From JAGBWK01 sp964544595 (GTDB taxonomy: Bacteria > Bacteroidota > Bacteroidia > Bacteroidales > Muribaculaceae): 64,000 bases of DNA. The stretch lies in contig CAZJBM010000004.1 in NCBI GenBank assembly GCA_964544595.1, positions 23,150 to 87,149 of the forward strand, given 5' to 3'. Each line of letters starts with the position of its first letter. The stretch's first letter is position 1. Made by a program: the position numbers and the translations under genes. The notes below the pieces were generated by a model. It was not told the DNA's origin, made no database searches, and saw only the letters and a list, made by a program, of their open reading frames with translations. Shown here in pieces: positions 42,226 to 50,853 of the stretch.

Positions 42226-45200
42226 TTACTGTTGAGAGGAGGAGAGCATGAGCGAAAAGTCGGTCGAGAAGCCGGGATATTTCTTTTCAAGGCCATCGAC
42301 AAGTTTCTCGCAAGCCTCGTCGCCGTAAAGGTTGACGTAGTCGCCGAGCAGATTATACAGTATGGAGACGGAATAGAGGTCGACCGCGGAGAGATTGAGC
42401 GAGTTGAGCGTCACAGGGCCGGAGTAGAGGAAATCGTTGCTGCCGGCGCGGCGGCGCTGCTCGTCGTTGAGAAGGCTTGTGAAGTAAGGCACGTAGGCAG
42501 CGTAGCGATTGATCTCGGAAGTGATAATCTCCTTGCCCTTGGCCTGAAGCTTCTTGTCGCCGGTGAGCTGGCCTACATGGGCATAGAGCGAGCCCAGGTA
42601 GATCGAGGTCTGCAGTGCGTAGGGAGCGAAGCGCTCAGGAAGCTTCTCCTGAATGAGGTAGAGGATGTCGGCGGCTTTCTTGAAGCGGTCGGCAGCGTAG
42701 GCTTTGCCCGACTCCTCTGGAGCGCCGATAGTTTCCTTCGCCGCGAAATACTCATCGATAGGATTCGGAGAGTTGACCATGTCGGGATGCAGGGCGATGA
42801 TGCCTTCGTTGACGAGCTGGGTAGCCAACTCGGTCAAGGCGATGCGATGGGTCGACACCATGCGGCGCACGGTTTCGTCGAGATAAACCTTGCCGTTTGT
42901 GCCCACTTTATCGAGACCGCCCCAGCGGAACTTGGTCATGACGTTGTTGTACATCTTATCGGTGTCGATGTCGGGGCGCACGCGGCCACCGTACTCGGTG
43001 CTGCCATGGGCAATCGGGCTGACCATGTAGGCGAGGCCGGTGTTGCGGAGGTTGCCCTGCATATTGAGATAGTACTCGTCGGGCACGGTCATCGCGAAAT
43101 ACGCGGGGCGTTTCCAGCCGTCCTTGATGCCGGAGGCAATCATGTCGAGCGAGAGGACATCGTTAAGCATCACGCCGTTCTTGTAGCTGAGGTCGACGCG
43201 AATATAGTCATCAGCAAGAGGAGCGTCGGAAGCCTTGATCACGCCGGCTTTGACGGCAGCGTCGATGTCGACGGGGATATACATATTAGGATTGCGCATG
43301 ACGCGGGTGTTGCGCGAGCTGACAGCGTCGGGAGCCTTATAGAGGTCGCGGAGAGAGTCGAAGACGTCGACGGCGATGGAGTCGTTGGCGGGCTCTTTCT
43401 CAACGAGGCTGTAGGTAAGTCGATTGTAGGCGTAGTCGAGAGGCTCGGCGAGCATATCGATGGCTGCGGCGTTGTAGGACGGAAGCTTGGCATGGTTGGC
43501 ATACCACTCTGTGCCGAGATACGCGAGGTTGATGACGCGGACGTCGGTGCGGAAGCCTTCAACCTCCTGGGCGTACCAGAGGGGGAAGGTATCGTTATCG
43601 CCGTTGGTGAAAATAATCGCGTTGTCGTCGAGGCTTGAGAGGTAGTTCATGCCGTAGTCGCGGGTAGTGTATCGGCCTGAGCGGTCGTGGTCGTCCCATG
43701 TCTGCGACACCATCTGCAAAGGCACGATGAGGCATAGCGCGCCGGCGATCGCGGCCGTTACCGCAGCCTTACGGTTCTCACTGAGCTTCGATGACTTGAA
43801 GAGTAGCATCAGTAGCTTCCACACGGTGAAGACTCCGATACCGATCCATATAGCGAAAGCGTAGAACGAGCCTGCGAAGGCATAGTCGCGCTCGCGGGGC
43901 TGCATCGGGGGCTGGTTGAGGTAAAGCACGATAGCGATGCCGGTCATGAAGAAGAACACGAACACTACCCAGAATTGCTTTACGCCCGTGTTGCCGCCGA
44001 TAAATTGAGCGACAATGCCGAGCAAGCCGAGCAGAAGCGGCAGCATGTAGAACACGTTATGGCCGGGATTGTCGGAGCCGAATTCGGCGGGGAGGAGCGA
44101 CTGATCGCCCAGTCGGGCGTTGTCGATAGCGGGGATACCCGAGATCCAGTTGCCGCGGTTAAGCTCGCCCTGACCCTGGAGGTCGTTCTGGCGTCCGGCG
44201 AAGTTCCACATGAAGTAGCGCCAATACATATATCCGAGCTGGTAGTTGAAGAAGTAGCGGAGATTCTGCGCAAACGTGGGTGTAGGCACGGGATAAGCTT
44301 CGCCAAGGGGGTTGCCGCTGAGATCGACGAGGGGATGAACATCTTCCTGCGGCAATGTTTCCATTGTCTCCCCTATCCAGCTCAGGTAGCCATCGATATG
44401 CTCGGGCACCGCACTATACATGCGGGGGAAGAAGAAATTCTGAGAATAAACGGGCTTGCCGTCGGTCTCTGTCGCGATGTAGCGGTCGGGCTCGTCGGGG
44501 GAGGATTTCACCACCTTCACGTATTCGGTCTTTTTATCGGTAGTGACGACCTTCTGCTCGCCTGTGACGAGGTTAACCTCATAGAGAGGATAAGTGGCAA
44601 ACGACTGGCCGAAGAGCAACGGGGTGTCGCCATATTGCTCGCGGTTGAGGTAGGAGCTGAGGGTAAACACGTTGTCGGGGGCATTCTGATTCATCGGCGG
44701 ATTGGCGCTCGCGCGGATAAGCAGCAACGCGTAGGATGAGTAGCCGATGAAAATCACGAGAATGCTCAGAGCGGCCAGCGTAAGGATTCTGACGGGGAGC
44801 AATTTCGCTGCCCAAAGGTAGGCGGCCAAGCCCGCGATTATCACGACGGGGATAAGCCATGAGCTGCCGATAAAGGGTATGCCTGAAAGGACTACGCTGA
44901 GCAGGAACGAGACGCGCACCTGAGCGATGCTCTTCTGGGCGTACAACGACTTCACGCACCATATCAGCACAGCCACAAGGATTATCGCATAGATAAGCAC
45001 GCCCATGTTGTAACCGAGATGAAGCGTATTGACGAAGAAGAGCTCAAACGCTTGCGAGATTTCGACGAAACCGGGCACCAATCCGTAAAGGATAAGGGCG
45101 ATGACGAGGAATGACGCAAGAATAGTCGCGAAAAGGCGGCTGAACTTCACGTCTTTAATCTTGCGGAAATATATAACGAGCGCGAGAGCGGGAATGGTCA

Positions 45201-45801
45201 AGAGGTTGAGGAGGTGGACAGCGATAGAGATGCCTATGACGTAGGCTATGAGTATAAGGTAGCGGTCGGCATGAGGCTCGTCGGCGCGGTTTTCCCATTT
45301 CAGCACCAACCACACCACGAGGGCGGTACAGAATGACGAGAAGGCATAGACCTCGCCCTCGACGGCCGAAAACCAGAATGTGTCGCTCCAGGTGTAGGCC
45401 AACGCGCCCACAAGGCCCGAAGCCATAGTGACGATAAGCTGCCCGGCGGTAAGTTCGCGGCCATCGGGGTTATCGCCGAGGATAATGCGGCGTACGAAAT
45501 GGGTTATTGTCCAGAACAGCAGGAGGATAGTGGCCGCGCTGAGCAACGCCGACATACAGTTGACGGCGAGAGCCACGTTGGAGGCATCTCCCCCTACGAA
45601 ATTGATGAAGAAACGCGCGGCGAGAATGAAGATAGGGTTGCCCGGCGGGTGGCCTACTTCGAGTTTATATCCTTGGGCGATGAATTCCGGGCAGTCCCAG
45701 AAGCTGGCGGTCGGCTCGACGGTCAGCAGATAGGTGACCGCGGCTATCACGAAGCATAGCCAGCCAAGCGAGTTGTTGATTAGGTTGTATCTTTTCATCA
45801 A
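42226..45801 (-). CDS. DUF2723 (TMEM260-like) membrane protein
   Basis: A 1191-residue protein. The first half has about 12 membrane segments, with the DUF2723 motif ASFWDCPEFIAQGYKLEVGHPPGNP near residues 32-56 (the Asp-Cys-Pro-Glu core), the pattern of GT-C protein mannosyltransferases. The second half (about 720-1190) is soluble and TPR-like near the end. Family relatives include TMEM260, an O-mannosyltransferase, so a role in protein glycosylation of exported proteins in Bacteroidota is likely but inferred. It has its own promoter and terminator. Confidence 0.85.
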   Translation of the reverse strand: MMKRYNLINNSLGWLCFVIAAVTYLLTVEPTASFWDCPEFIAQGYKLEVGHPPGNPIFILAARFFINFVGGDASNVALAVNCMSALLSAATILLLFWTITHFVRRIILGDNPDGRELTAGQLIVTMASGLVGALAYTWSDTFWFSAVEGEVYAFSSFCTALVVWLVLKWENRADEPHADRYLILIAYVIGISIAVHLLNLLTIPALALVIYFRKIKDVKFSRLFATILASFLVIALILYGLVPGFVEISQAFELFFVNTLHLGYNMGVLIYAIILVAVLIWCVKSLYAQKSIAQVRVSFLLSVVLSGIPFIGSSWLIPVVIIAGLAAYLWAAKLLPVRILTLAALSILVIFIGYSSYALLLIRASANPPMNQNAPDNVFTLSSYLNREQYGDTPLLFGQSFATYPLYEVNLVTGEQKVVTTDKKTEYVKVVKSSPDEPDRYIATETDGKPVYSQNFFFPRMYSAVPEHIDGYLSWIGETMETLPQEDVHPLVDLSGNPLGEAYPVPTPTFAQNLRYFFNYQLGYMYWRYFMWNFAGRQNDLQGQGELNRGNWISGIPAIDNARLGDQSLLPAEFGSDNPGHNVFYMLPLLLGLLGIVAQFIGGNTGVKQFWVVFVFFFMTGIAIVLYLNQPPMQPRERDYAFAGSFYAFAIWIGIGVFTVWKLLMLLFKSSKLSENRKAAVTAAIAGALCLIVPLQMVSQTWDDHDRSGRYTTRDYGMNYLSSLDDNAIIFTNGDNDTFPLWYAQEVEGFRTDVRVINLAYLGTEWYANHAKLPSYNAAAIDMLAEPLDYAYNRLTYSLVEKEPANDSIAVDVFDSLRDLYKAPDAVSSRNTRVMRNPNMYIPVDIDAAVKAGVIKASDAPLADDYIRVDLSYKNGVMLNDVLSLDMIASGIKDGWKRPAYFAMTVPDEYYLNMQGNLRNTGLAYMVSPIAHGSTEYGGRVRPDIDTDKMYNNVMTKFRWGGLDKVGTNGKVYLDETVRRMVSTHRIALTELATQLVNEGIIALHPDMVNSPNPIDEYFAAKETIGAPEESGKAYAADRFKKAADILYLIQEKLPERFAPYALQTSIYLGSLYAHVGQLTGDKKLQAKGKEIITSEINRYAAYVPYFTSLLNDEQRRRAGSNDFLYSGPVTLNSLNLSAVDLYSVSILYNLLGDYVNLYGDEACEKLVDGLEKKYPGFSTDFSLMLSSSQQ

Positions 45802-45862
45802 GTTAAGTAACTGAGCTGCCGCTGATTACATCCTTTAAAGTTCAGCGGCGCATTTAATCTCG

Positions 45863-45894
45863 CAAATTTACGCGAATTTTCCCAAATTCACAAA
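45863..45894 (-). promoter_or_regulatory. Promoter of the DUF2723 gene
   Basis: On the minus strand, TTTG (45891-45894) and TAAATTTG (45863-45870) are 20 nt apart, about 60 nt before ATG 45801. Confidence 0.6.
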
Positions 45895-45975
45895 CCGCAA
45901 TTCGGAAAGCGTTGAAAATTTATAAGTTAAAGCGAGTTAACGGTCCATGGCAGATTGCGAACCGCGCGGCGAAAT

Positions 45976-46899
45976 TCAGGATTTTCGGAACTGGCTGGGG
46001 CTCATGCCGGTCTGGTGCTTGAAGTATTTGCCGAACGACGATTGATTGTGGAAGTTGAGCTCGTAGGCGATTTGCTGAATGTTGCGGCCCGAGAAGCGGA
46101 GGAGGTTTTTGGCTTCGAGAGTGACGAAATGGTCGATCCATTCGGTGGCGGTGTAGCCGGTAGACTCCTTTATGACGAGCGAAAGATACTTCGAGGAGAT
46201 GAATAACTTATCGGCATAGAAATTAATCGACCGATGCTCTTTGAAATTCTCCGCAACGAGCTTCATGAAGTCGCGCACATAATAGTTTTTCTTAGCCATT
46301 TTCCCCGAAGAGCCGTCGCTCGCCGACCTGCGCAGTGCCGCAAACTGCATGAGCTGATAAATAAGCGCCGTGACAAAAGAGCGGATTATACTTATAGAAT
46401 ACACGTCGTCGACGCCCTCGTTGCACTCCGAAGAGAGCTGAAGCAGCTCGAAGTAACGACGCATAAGCTCGGCCTGACGCCGCTCAAGATTGAGCACCGC
46501 TGCCGAGTCGAGGTTGATATTCGTGAAATCATAGGCATTATTGTCGATACTCAGGAGGTTGAGGAAGTCGCGCGAAAGAAACATGGCATAGCTCTTCTCC
46601 ATCAGTTGCCTTTCGGGCAACAACTCGATCACGTTGTTGGGGCTAAGGACGAGCAGCGAATTGCCAGTCAACTTCAAGTTGGAGAAGTTGACTTGCAACT
46701 CCACCTGACCGCCGGCACAGAAAAAAACCGACATACAGTCGATCTTAAACCGCGAGGGGAGATGACTCGCCACATCTTCTGACTCTAAGGTAAGGAGAAG
46801 ATAGTCTTTACCTTCCCAGCGACTTGAGGTCATGGCCGAGGTATATTCCTTTAGGTCGTTGAGCGATATGGTAGGCTGAAGATTGTCGGTGCTTTGCAT
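45976..46899 (-). CDS. AraC-family regulator
   Basis: From ATG 46899 the protein has 307 residues. An N-terminal cupin-like sensing part (about 25-170) precedes a C-terminal AraC HTH domain (about 205-305): HRSINFYADKLFISSKYLSLVIKEST is the first helix pair and ISSKYLSLV the recognition region, then QQIAYELNFHNQSSFGKYFKHQTGMSPSQFR the second. Bacteroidota members of this type often control small sets of sugar or stress genes. The stop codon lies in the window at 45976. The longer start at 47007 lacks support. Confidence 0.85.
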   Translation of the reverse strand: MQSTDNLQPTISLNDLKEYTSAMTSSRWEGKDYLLLTLESEDVASHLPSRFKIDCMSVFFCAGGQVELQVNFSNLKLTGNSLLVLSPNNVIELLPERQLMEKSYAMFLSRDFLNLLSIDNNAYDFTNINLDSAAVLNLERRQAELMRRYFELLQLSSECNEGVDDVYSISIIRSFVTALIYQLMQFAALRRSASDGSSGKMAKKNYYVRDFMKLVAENFKEHRSINFYADKLFISSKYLSLVIKESTGYTATEWIDHFVTLEAKNLLRFSGRNIQQIAYELNFHNQSSFGKYFKHQTGMSPSQFRKS

Positions 46900-46934
46900 G
46901 GGTATACGATGTGGAAATTGAGAGAAATTCTTCG

Positions 46935-46966
46935 CAAAATTACAATTTTCAGTCCAAAATAGCCAA
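46935..46966 (-). promoter_or_regulatory. Promoter of the AraC-type gene
   Basis: On the minus strand, TTG (46964-46966) and TAATTTTG (46935-46942) are 21 nt apart, with a leader of about 35 nt. Confidence 0.55.
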
Positions 46967-47049
46967 CAATTGGCCGCATAAGACACAAAACTTCCCTGAA
47001 ATGCCAACTTTTATGCGTTTCAACCCACAGCCAATCCGGCATGACCGAC

Positions 47050-47096
47050 AAAGAGCGAAGCCGCGCGATTCAGTTAATCACGCGGCTTCACTCTTT
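47050..47096. terminator. 16-bp stem hairpin between the AraC-type and PpiD-like genes
   Basis: AAAGAGCGAAGCCGCG (47050-47065) pairs with CGCGGCTTCACTCTTT (47081-47096) with one mismatch. It lies 37 bp beyond the PpiD-like stop and probably ends that transcript. Confidence 0.6.
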
Positions 47097-47133
47097 GTTT
47101 CATGCCCCCTGCAGGAGGCTATGTATGGATTTA

Positions 47134-49245
47134 TCAGTCGGCGTTCTGGAAACGCTGAACGTAGTAGTCAACTTTCTTGTTGCCGAGAATGATGGCTTCG
47201 ATATTGTTAAGCAGACGGCCTGTGCCCTGGCTCTGGTTGAAAGCCTGAGCGTCCTGCTGATAGTCAAACTTGCGGGGCATCATCTCCTCGTCGATAACCT
47301 GGTAAACGACAACCGAGTTGCGGGTATCGATCGGGCCTACGAGCTGACCTTTCTTCGCGTTCACGAGGCTTGCGAAGAATTTGGGGTCGCCTGCCGCGAT
47401 ACCGCGGGCGCTTGTGTCGCGGCCGTAGCTTACGCCGGTGATAGTGTCGGTCGAAGCCTTCATGAGGTTAGCGTAGCCTGCGAGGTCTTTAGCTTTACCT
47501 TTATATTGAGCAACGAGTTTCTCGCCCTTCTTCTCATTACGGATAAGGTCGGTGAGATAAGATTTCACGTTTTCGTTGGTCACGGGGAAGTAATCGTCGT
47601 AGATATCCTCAACGGCGAGAACGAGGAAGTAAGAGCGTGCGTTGTCGGAGAACACTTCAGAAATCTCGCCTTTATCGGCCTCCATAGCCCAGCGAGCGGC
47701 TACGCCCGACGAGGGTAGATTGATGACCGAAAGACGGTCGGCAGTGATCGGAGTGTCGAATAGCGAGTAAGAGGCAGCAGCGGCGCTGTCCTTAAATTCT
47801 TTGAGAGTGGGATGCTCGGCGCGGTAAGCGTTGAGTTTCTCTTCGATGTCGTTGAGAGTAGCGTTTGAGGGAACAACCTCGCGGGTGATTTTTGCGATCT
47901 TAACGATTTCGGAGGGAGCGTTGTATTTCACGAGACGAGAAATAACCACCGTGTTGGGATCCTGGTTGCCGGGCATATCGAGAACGAAATATTTACCCTG
48001 GCCGGCTGCGTCATACTGCTTTTTGAGGAGGTCGAAGTCGGAGTTAAGGGTAGGCATAGCGAAATCGAGCTGCGACTGAAGCACCTTTTCGCCGAGCGAA
48101 GCGACGTCGGCGCCAGCGTTGAGCTTAGAAAGCACCGAATCGGCGTTGGCCTTCTCGACGGCGATTATGTCGATATTGGCGGTGTCGGAAGCCACGTAAG
48201 ATTTCAGGAGCTTCGCGATAGTGTATTGGTTGTTGGCGAACTGAAGCATCTTCACGCCGGCAGAGTCGGATTTGAGCGATTCAACCGAGTTCTTGATAAG
48301 GTTGTCGGAAATCGCGCTTACGGGCGACTCGATGGTTTCGATAGTGAAGTTGTAGTTACCCGAAACGCCGTCGGTGTCGGGGAGCTTGACGAGGTTGATC
48401 ATAGCTTCGTCGACTTCAGCCTTAGCTGTGGCGTAGTCGTCGGCCGAGGGAGTGGGGCGAACGAGGATATAGTCAACAATGCGGGTCTCTTTGTCAACTT
48501 TGAAGATACCTTTCTCCTGTTTGTAACGGGCGTTGATTTCGTCGTCGGTCACCTTGAAGTCGTCGTCGGGGAGAGTTGTATAGTTCTGGCGCACCATCGC
48601 GAGAGTGGCTGTGCGGGCATTCTCGTCGTAATACTGCTGAGCGTCGAGCTTATTGGCAGTGAGGGCCTGGAATTGCATCTGATATTTAGCCTGACGGAGC
48701 TGCTTGCGCACGTTATTCTCCATTTCGTTCCACGCGTTGTGGAAGTATTCGCCTACTTCAGTCTTGTTGGAGCGAGAGAAGCGGTAGAGGTCGGCAGCCG
48801 AAACGATGTTTGCGTCGGGAGCATACTGCTGCGCTTGCATCACAAGCTGCTGCACCATGGGGAGAGTGGGCTCTGCGAAAAGTATTTTAGAAATTTCGTC
48901 GTCGGTCACGGTGATACCGAGGTCGTTCATCGATTTCTCCATGAGAGCTTCGGTGATCATCTGCTGGAGCACCTGCTCCTGCACCTGCTGGAGGCTTACG
49001 GCATCGGGGTTCTGGCCGCGGCTGCGATAAGCTTCGCGCTGCTGGTCGTAAGCTTCCTGAGCGCGCGCTGACCACTCGGTGTACTTGATTGACTGACCGT
49101 CGACTTTAGCTGCGGCGTCACCGCCTGAGATACAGCTTTGCACCGGAGACCAGTCGGTAAGAGTGACAATGAAAAGCACAAGCGCGAATCCAAGCACGCC
49201 TATCACCAGTCCGGGACGTTTTCTGATTTGTTCTAAGGTAGACAT
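47134..49245 (-). CDS. PpiD-like periplasmic chaperone/peptidyl-prolyl isomerase
   Basis: A 703-residue protein anchored by an N-terminal membrane helix (VIGVLGFALVLFIVTLTDW, residues 14-32). A SurA-type N-terminal chaperone region (about 45-200) surrounds KSMNDLGITVTDDEISK. The parvulin-type region is near 345-455 (VEKANADSVLSKLNAGADVASLGEKV), and a second, degenerate one may follow. It assists folding of proteins as they leave the Sec translocon. Usual family size is 600-720. Monocistronic, with promoter at 49341-49371. Confidence 0.88.
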   Translation of the reverse strand: MSTLEQIRKRPGLVIGVLGFALVLFIVTLTDWSPVQSCISGGDAAAKVDGQSIKYTEWSARAQEAYDQQREAYRSRGQNPDAVSLQQVQEQVLQQMITEALMEKSMNDLGITVTDDEISKILFAEPTLPMVQQLVMQAQQYAPDANIVSAADLYRFSRSNKTEVGEYFHNAWNEMENNVRKQLRQAKYQMQFQALTANKLDAQQYYDENARTATLAMVRQNYTTLPDDDFKVTDDEINARYKQEKGIFKVDKETRIVDYILVRPTPSADDYATAKAEVDEAMINLVKLPDTDGVSGNYNFTIETIESPVSAISDNLIKNSVESLKSDSAGVKMLQFANNQYTIAKLLKSYVASDTANIDIIAVEKANADSVLSKLNAGADVASLGEKVLQSQLDFAMPTLNSDFDLLKKQYDAAGQGKYFVLDMPGNQDPNTVVISRLVKYNAPSEIVKIAKITREVVPSNATLNDIEEKLNAYRAEHPTLKEFKDSAAAASYSLFDTPITADRLSVINLPSSGVAARWAMEADKGEISEVFSDNARSYFLVLAVEDIYDDYFPVTNENVKSYLTDLIRNEKKGEKLVAQYKGKAKDLAGYANLMKASTDTITGVSYGRDTSARGIAAGDPKFFASLVNAKKGQLVGPIDTRNSVVVYQVIDEEMMPRKFDYQQDAQAFNQSQGTGRLLNNIEAIILGNKKVDYYVQRFQNAD

Positions 49246-49340
49246 TAATTATTAGGTTTATTTGTTATTTTTACAAGGATAATGATTAGATTTTCAGGTT
49301 GCTGCGGTCGATTTTCGCAACACCGTATAATTCAAGCGCA

Positions 49341-49371
49341 CAAAGATAACGTTTTTTTCCGTTATCTCAAA
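49341..49371 (-). promoter_or_regulatory. Promoter of the PpiD-like gene
   Basis: On the minus strand, TTTTG (about 49368-49372) and TATCTTTG (49341-49348) are 19 nt apart, about 95 nt before ATG 49245. Confidence 0.6.
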
Positions 49372-49402
49372 ATTTTTTTCTATTCTCCCTGACAGATAGT
49401 TA

Positions 49403-49584
49403 GAGCCTGTCCCATAAAATATGTTAACGCTGAGGTCGCATATCTCGGAGGGATTTTGGAGGCGACGAGAGGGAGCAATCCCGTCGCATTGTGACCGAGC
49501 GACGGCTTCAAAAGCGCCCGGGAGATGCGAAACGGAGGTGATGGCTGACCGCCTCAGCTTTAACAGATTTTATGGGACAGGCTC
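49403..49584. mobile_element. 182-bp MITE-like element with TTA target duplication
   Basis: The ends GAGCCTGTCCCATAAAAT (49403-49420) and its exact reverse complement (49567-49584) are 18-bp perfect inverted repeats; pairing continues inward over about 15 more bases with two mismatches. TTA flanks both sides (49400-49402 and 49585-49587), a likely 3-bp target duplication as made by some IS5-family elements. The inside has no transposase. It is placed between two divergent genes, in a 400-bp gap. Confidence 0.75.
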
Positions 49585-49651
49585 TTAGAGTAAATGTGTG
49601 CCTATCGAAAAAAAAGAGTAACTTCGCGTCTCAAACCTATAATCCTTAATT

Positions 49652-50614
49652 ATGACTTACGTATGGTTAATACTCGGGCTCGCGCTGATATTGATCGGAG
49701 CGAACGCCCTGACCGACGGCGCTTCGGCCATCGCGCGCCGATTTGGCATCTCCGACCTGGTGGTCGGGCTCACCGTCGTCGCGTTCGGCACCTCGGCCCC
49801 TGAGCTCGTCATCTCGCTCATATCATCGGTCAACGGCCAGGCCGGCCTCGCTATCGGCAACGTGCTCGGCTCAAATGTATTCAACATCTTGGCCATCATT
49901 GGCATTACCGCAATAATCAAGCCGATAAAGGTAGAGAAGACGGTAATGACCCGCGAAATGCCGATGGTGGTCATATCCTCTTTCGTGCTGCTCATATTGG
50001 GCAACTCAGAGTGGCTCGACGGCTCAAATGCGACATCGGTAATCAGCAGAGCCTCAGGCTTGTTACTTCTGCTGTTCTTCGGCATATTCATGTGGTACAC
50101 GTTCGCTGCGGCCAAAACAGCCGCTCCCGACGAGCCGGTAGCAGAGGACGCTTCAGGCAAAGGGCAGATGGGAATGTTGAAGGCTGCGATATACACCGTT
50201 GCCGGACTCGCCATGCTGATATGGGGAGGCGACCGATTTGTAGCCGGAGCGGAAGCCATCGCCAAGACATTAGGCATGTCGGAAGCCGTGATCGGCATCA
50301 CGATAGCCGCCGTCGGCACGTCGCTGCCTGAACTCGCCACCTCGATAGTGGCCGCGCTTAAGGGGAAAACCGGCCTCGCCGTCGGCAACGTGATCGGCAG
50401 CAACATATTCAACATATTTTTGATTTTAGGCGCGGCCGCCACTGTAAGCCCCCTACCCTTCAAGGGCATCAGCAATCTCGACCTGCTTGTTCTCGCCGGC
50501 GCGTCGCTGCTGTTCTTAGCCTTCGGCTGGCTATTCGGCAACCGCACATTCACCCGCGCCGAGGGCATCATCATGACCCTCTGCTACGCGGGCTACATAT
50601 ACATGCTGATATAA
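49652..50614 (+). CDS. Calcium/sodium antiporter (CaCA/YrbG family)
   Basis: A 320-residue inner-membrane exchanger with about ten membrane segments in two inverted repeats. The alpha repeats carry GTSAPELVISLISSVNGQAG (near 48) and GTSLPELATSIVAALKGKTG (near 217), each followed by AIGNVLGSNVFNI or AVGNVIGSNIFNI. These acidic and Asn residues bind Na+/Ca2+. It would move calcium out in exchange for sodium. Monocistronic, ending at the hairpin at 50654. Confidence 0.92.
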   Translation: MTYVWLILGLALILIGANALTDGASAIARRFGISDLVVGLTVVAFGTSAPELVISLISSVNGQAGLAIGNVLGSNVFNILAIIGITAIIKPIKVEKTVMTREMPMVVISSFVLLILGNSEWLDGSNATSVISRASGLLLLLFFGIFMWYTFAAAKTAAPDEPVAEDASGKGQMGMLKAAIYTVAGLAMLIWGGDRFVAGAEAIAKTLGMSEAVIGITIAAVGTSLPELATSIVAALKGKTGLAVGNVIGSNIFNIFLILGAAATVSPLPFKGISNLDLLVLAGASLLFLAFGWLFGNRTFTRAEGIIMTLCYAGYIYMLI

Positions 50615-50653
50615 TCGCCCCGAGTATCACATAATTATACATCTGCACGCATA

Positions 50654-50700
50654 AAATCCGCCCGATTTCGTTTTATTTTCTCGAAAATTGGGCGGGTTTG
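50654..50700 (+). terminator. Terminator of the CaCA antiporter gene
   Basis: An imperfect stem (ATCCGCCCGATTTCG against CGAAAATTGGGCGGGTTT) spans 50655-50699, followed by TTGTTGTCATTTT. Likely an intrinsic terminator. Confidence 0.6.
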
Positions 50701-50720
50701 TTGTCATTTTGTGATAATCC

Positions 50721-50751
50721 TTGCGCAATTTGCATTATTTTGCTAAATTTG
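50721..50751 (+). promoter_or_regulatory. Promoter of the adhesin-like gene
   Basis: TTG at 50721-50723 and TAAATTTG at 50744-50751 are 20 nt apart, with a leader of about 95 nt to ATG 50854. Confidence 0.6.
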
Positions 50752-50853
50752 CGCCCGATTATGCTTATTTTTGGAATAGAGAATACGCATAACGAGGCAA
50801 CAGCCGAACATCTTTACCCCACTTAATTGATAATCAATCAACAAATCACGAAT

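Noticed and set aside
42232..43638. Plus-strand 468-codon frame opposite DUF2723
   Set aside because: Antisense shadow of a real membrane-protein gene; Val/Glu/His-rich without motifs.
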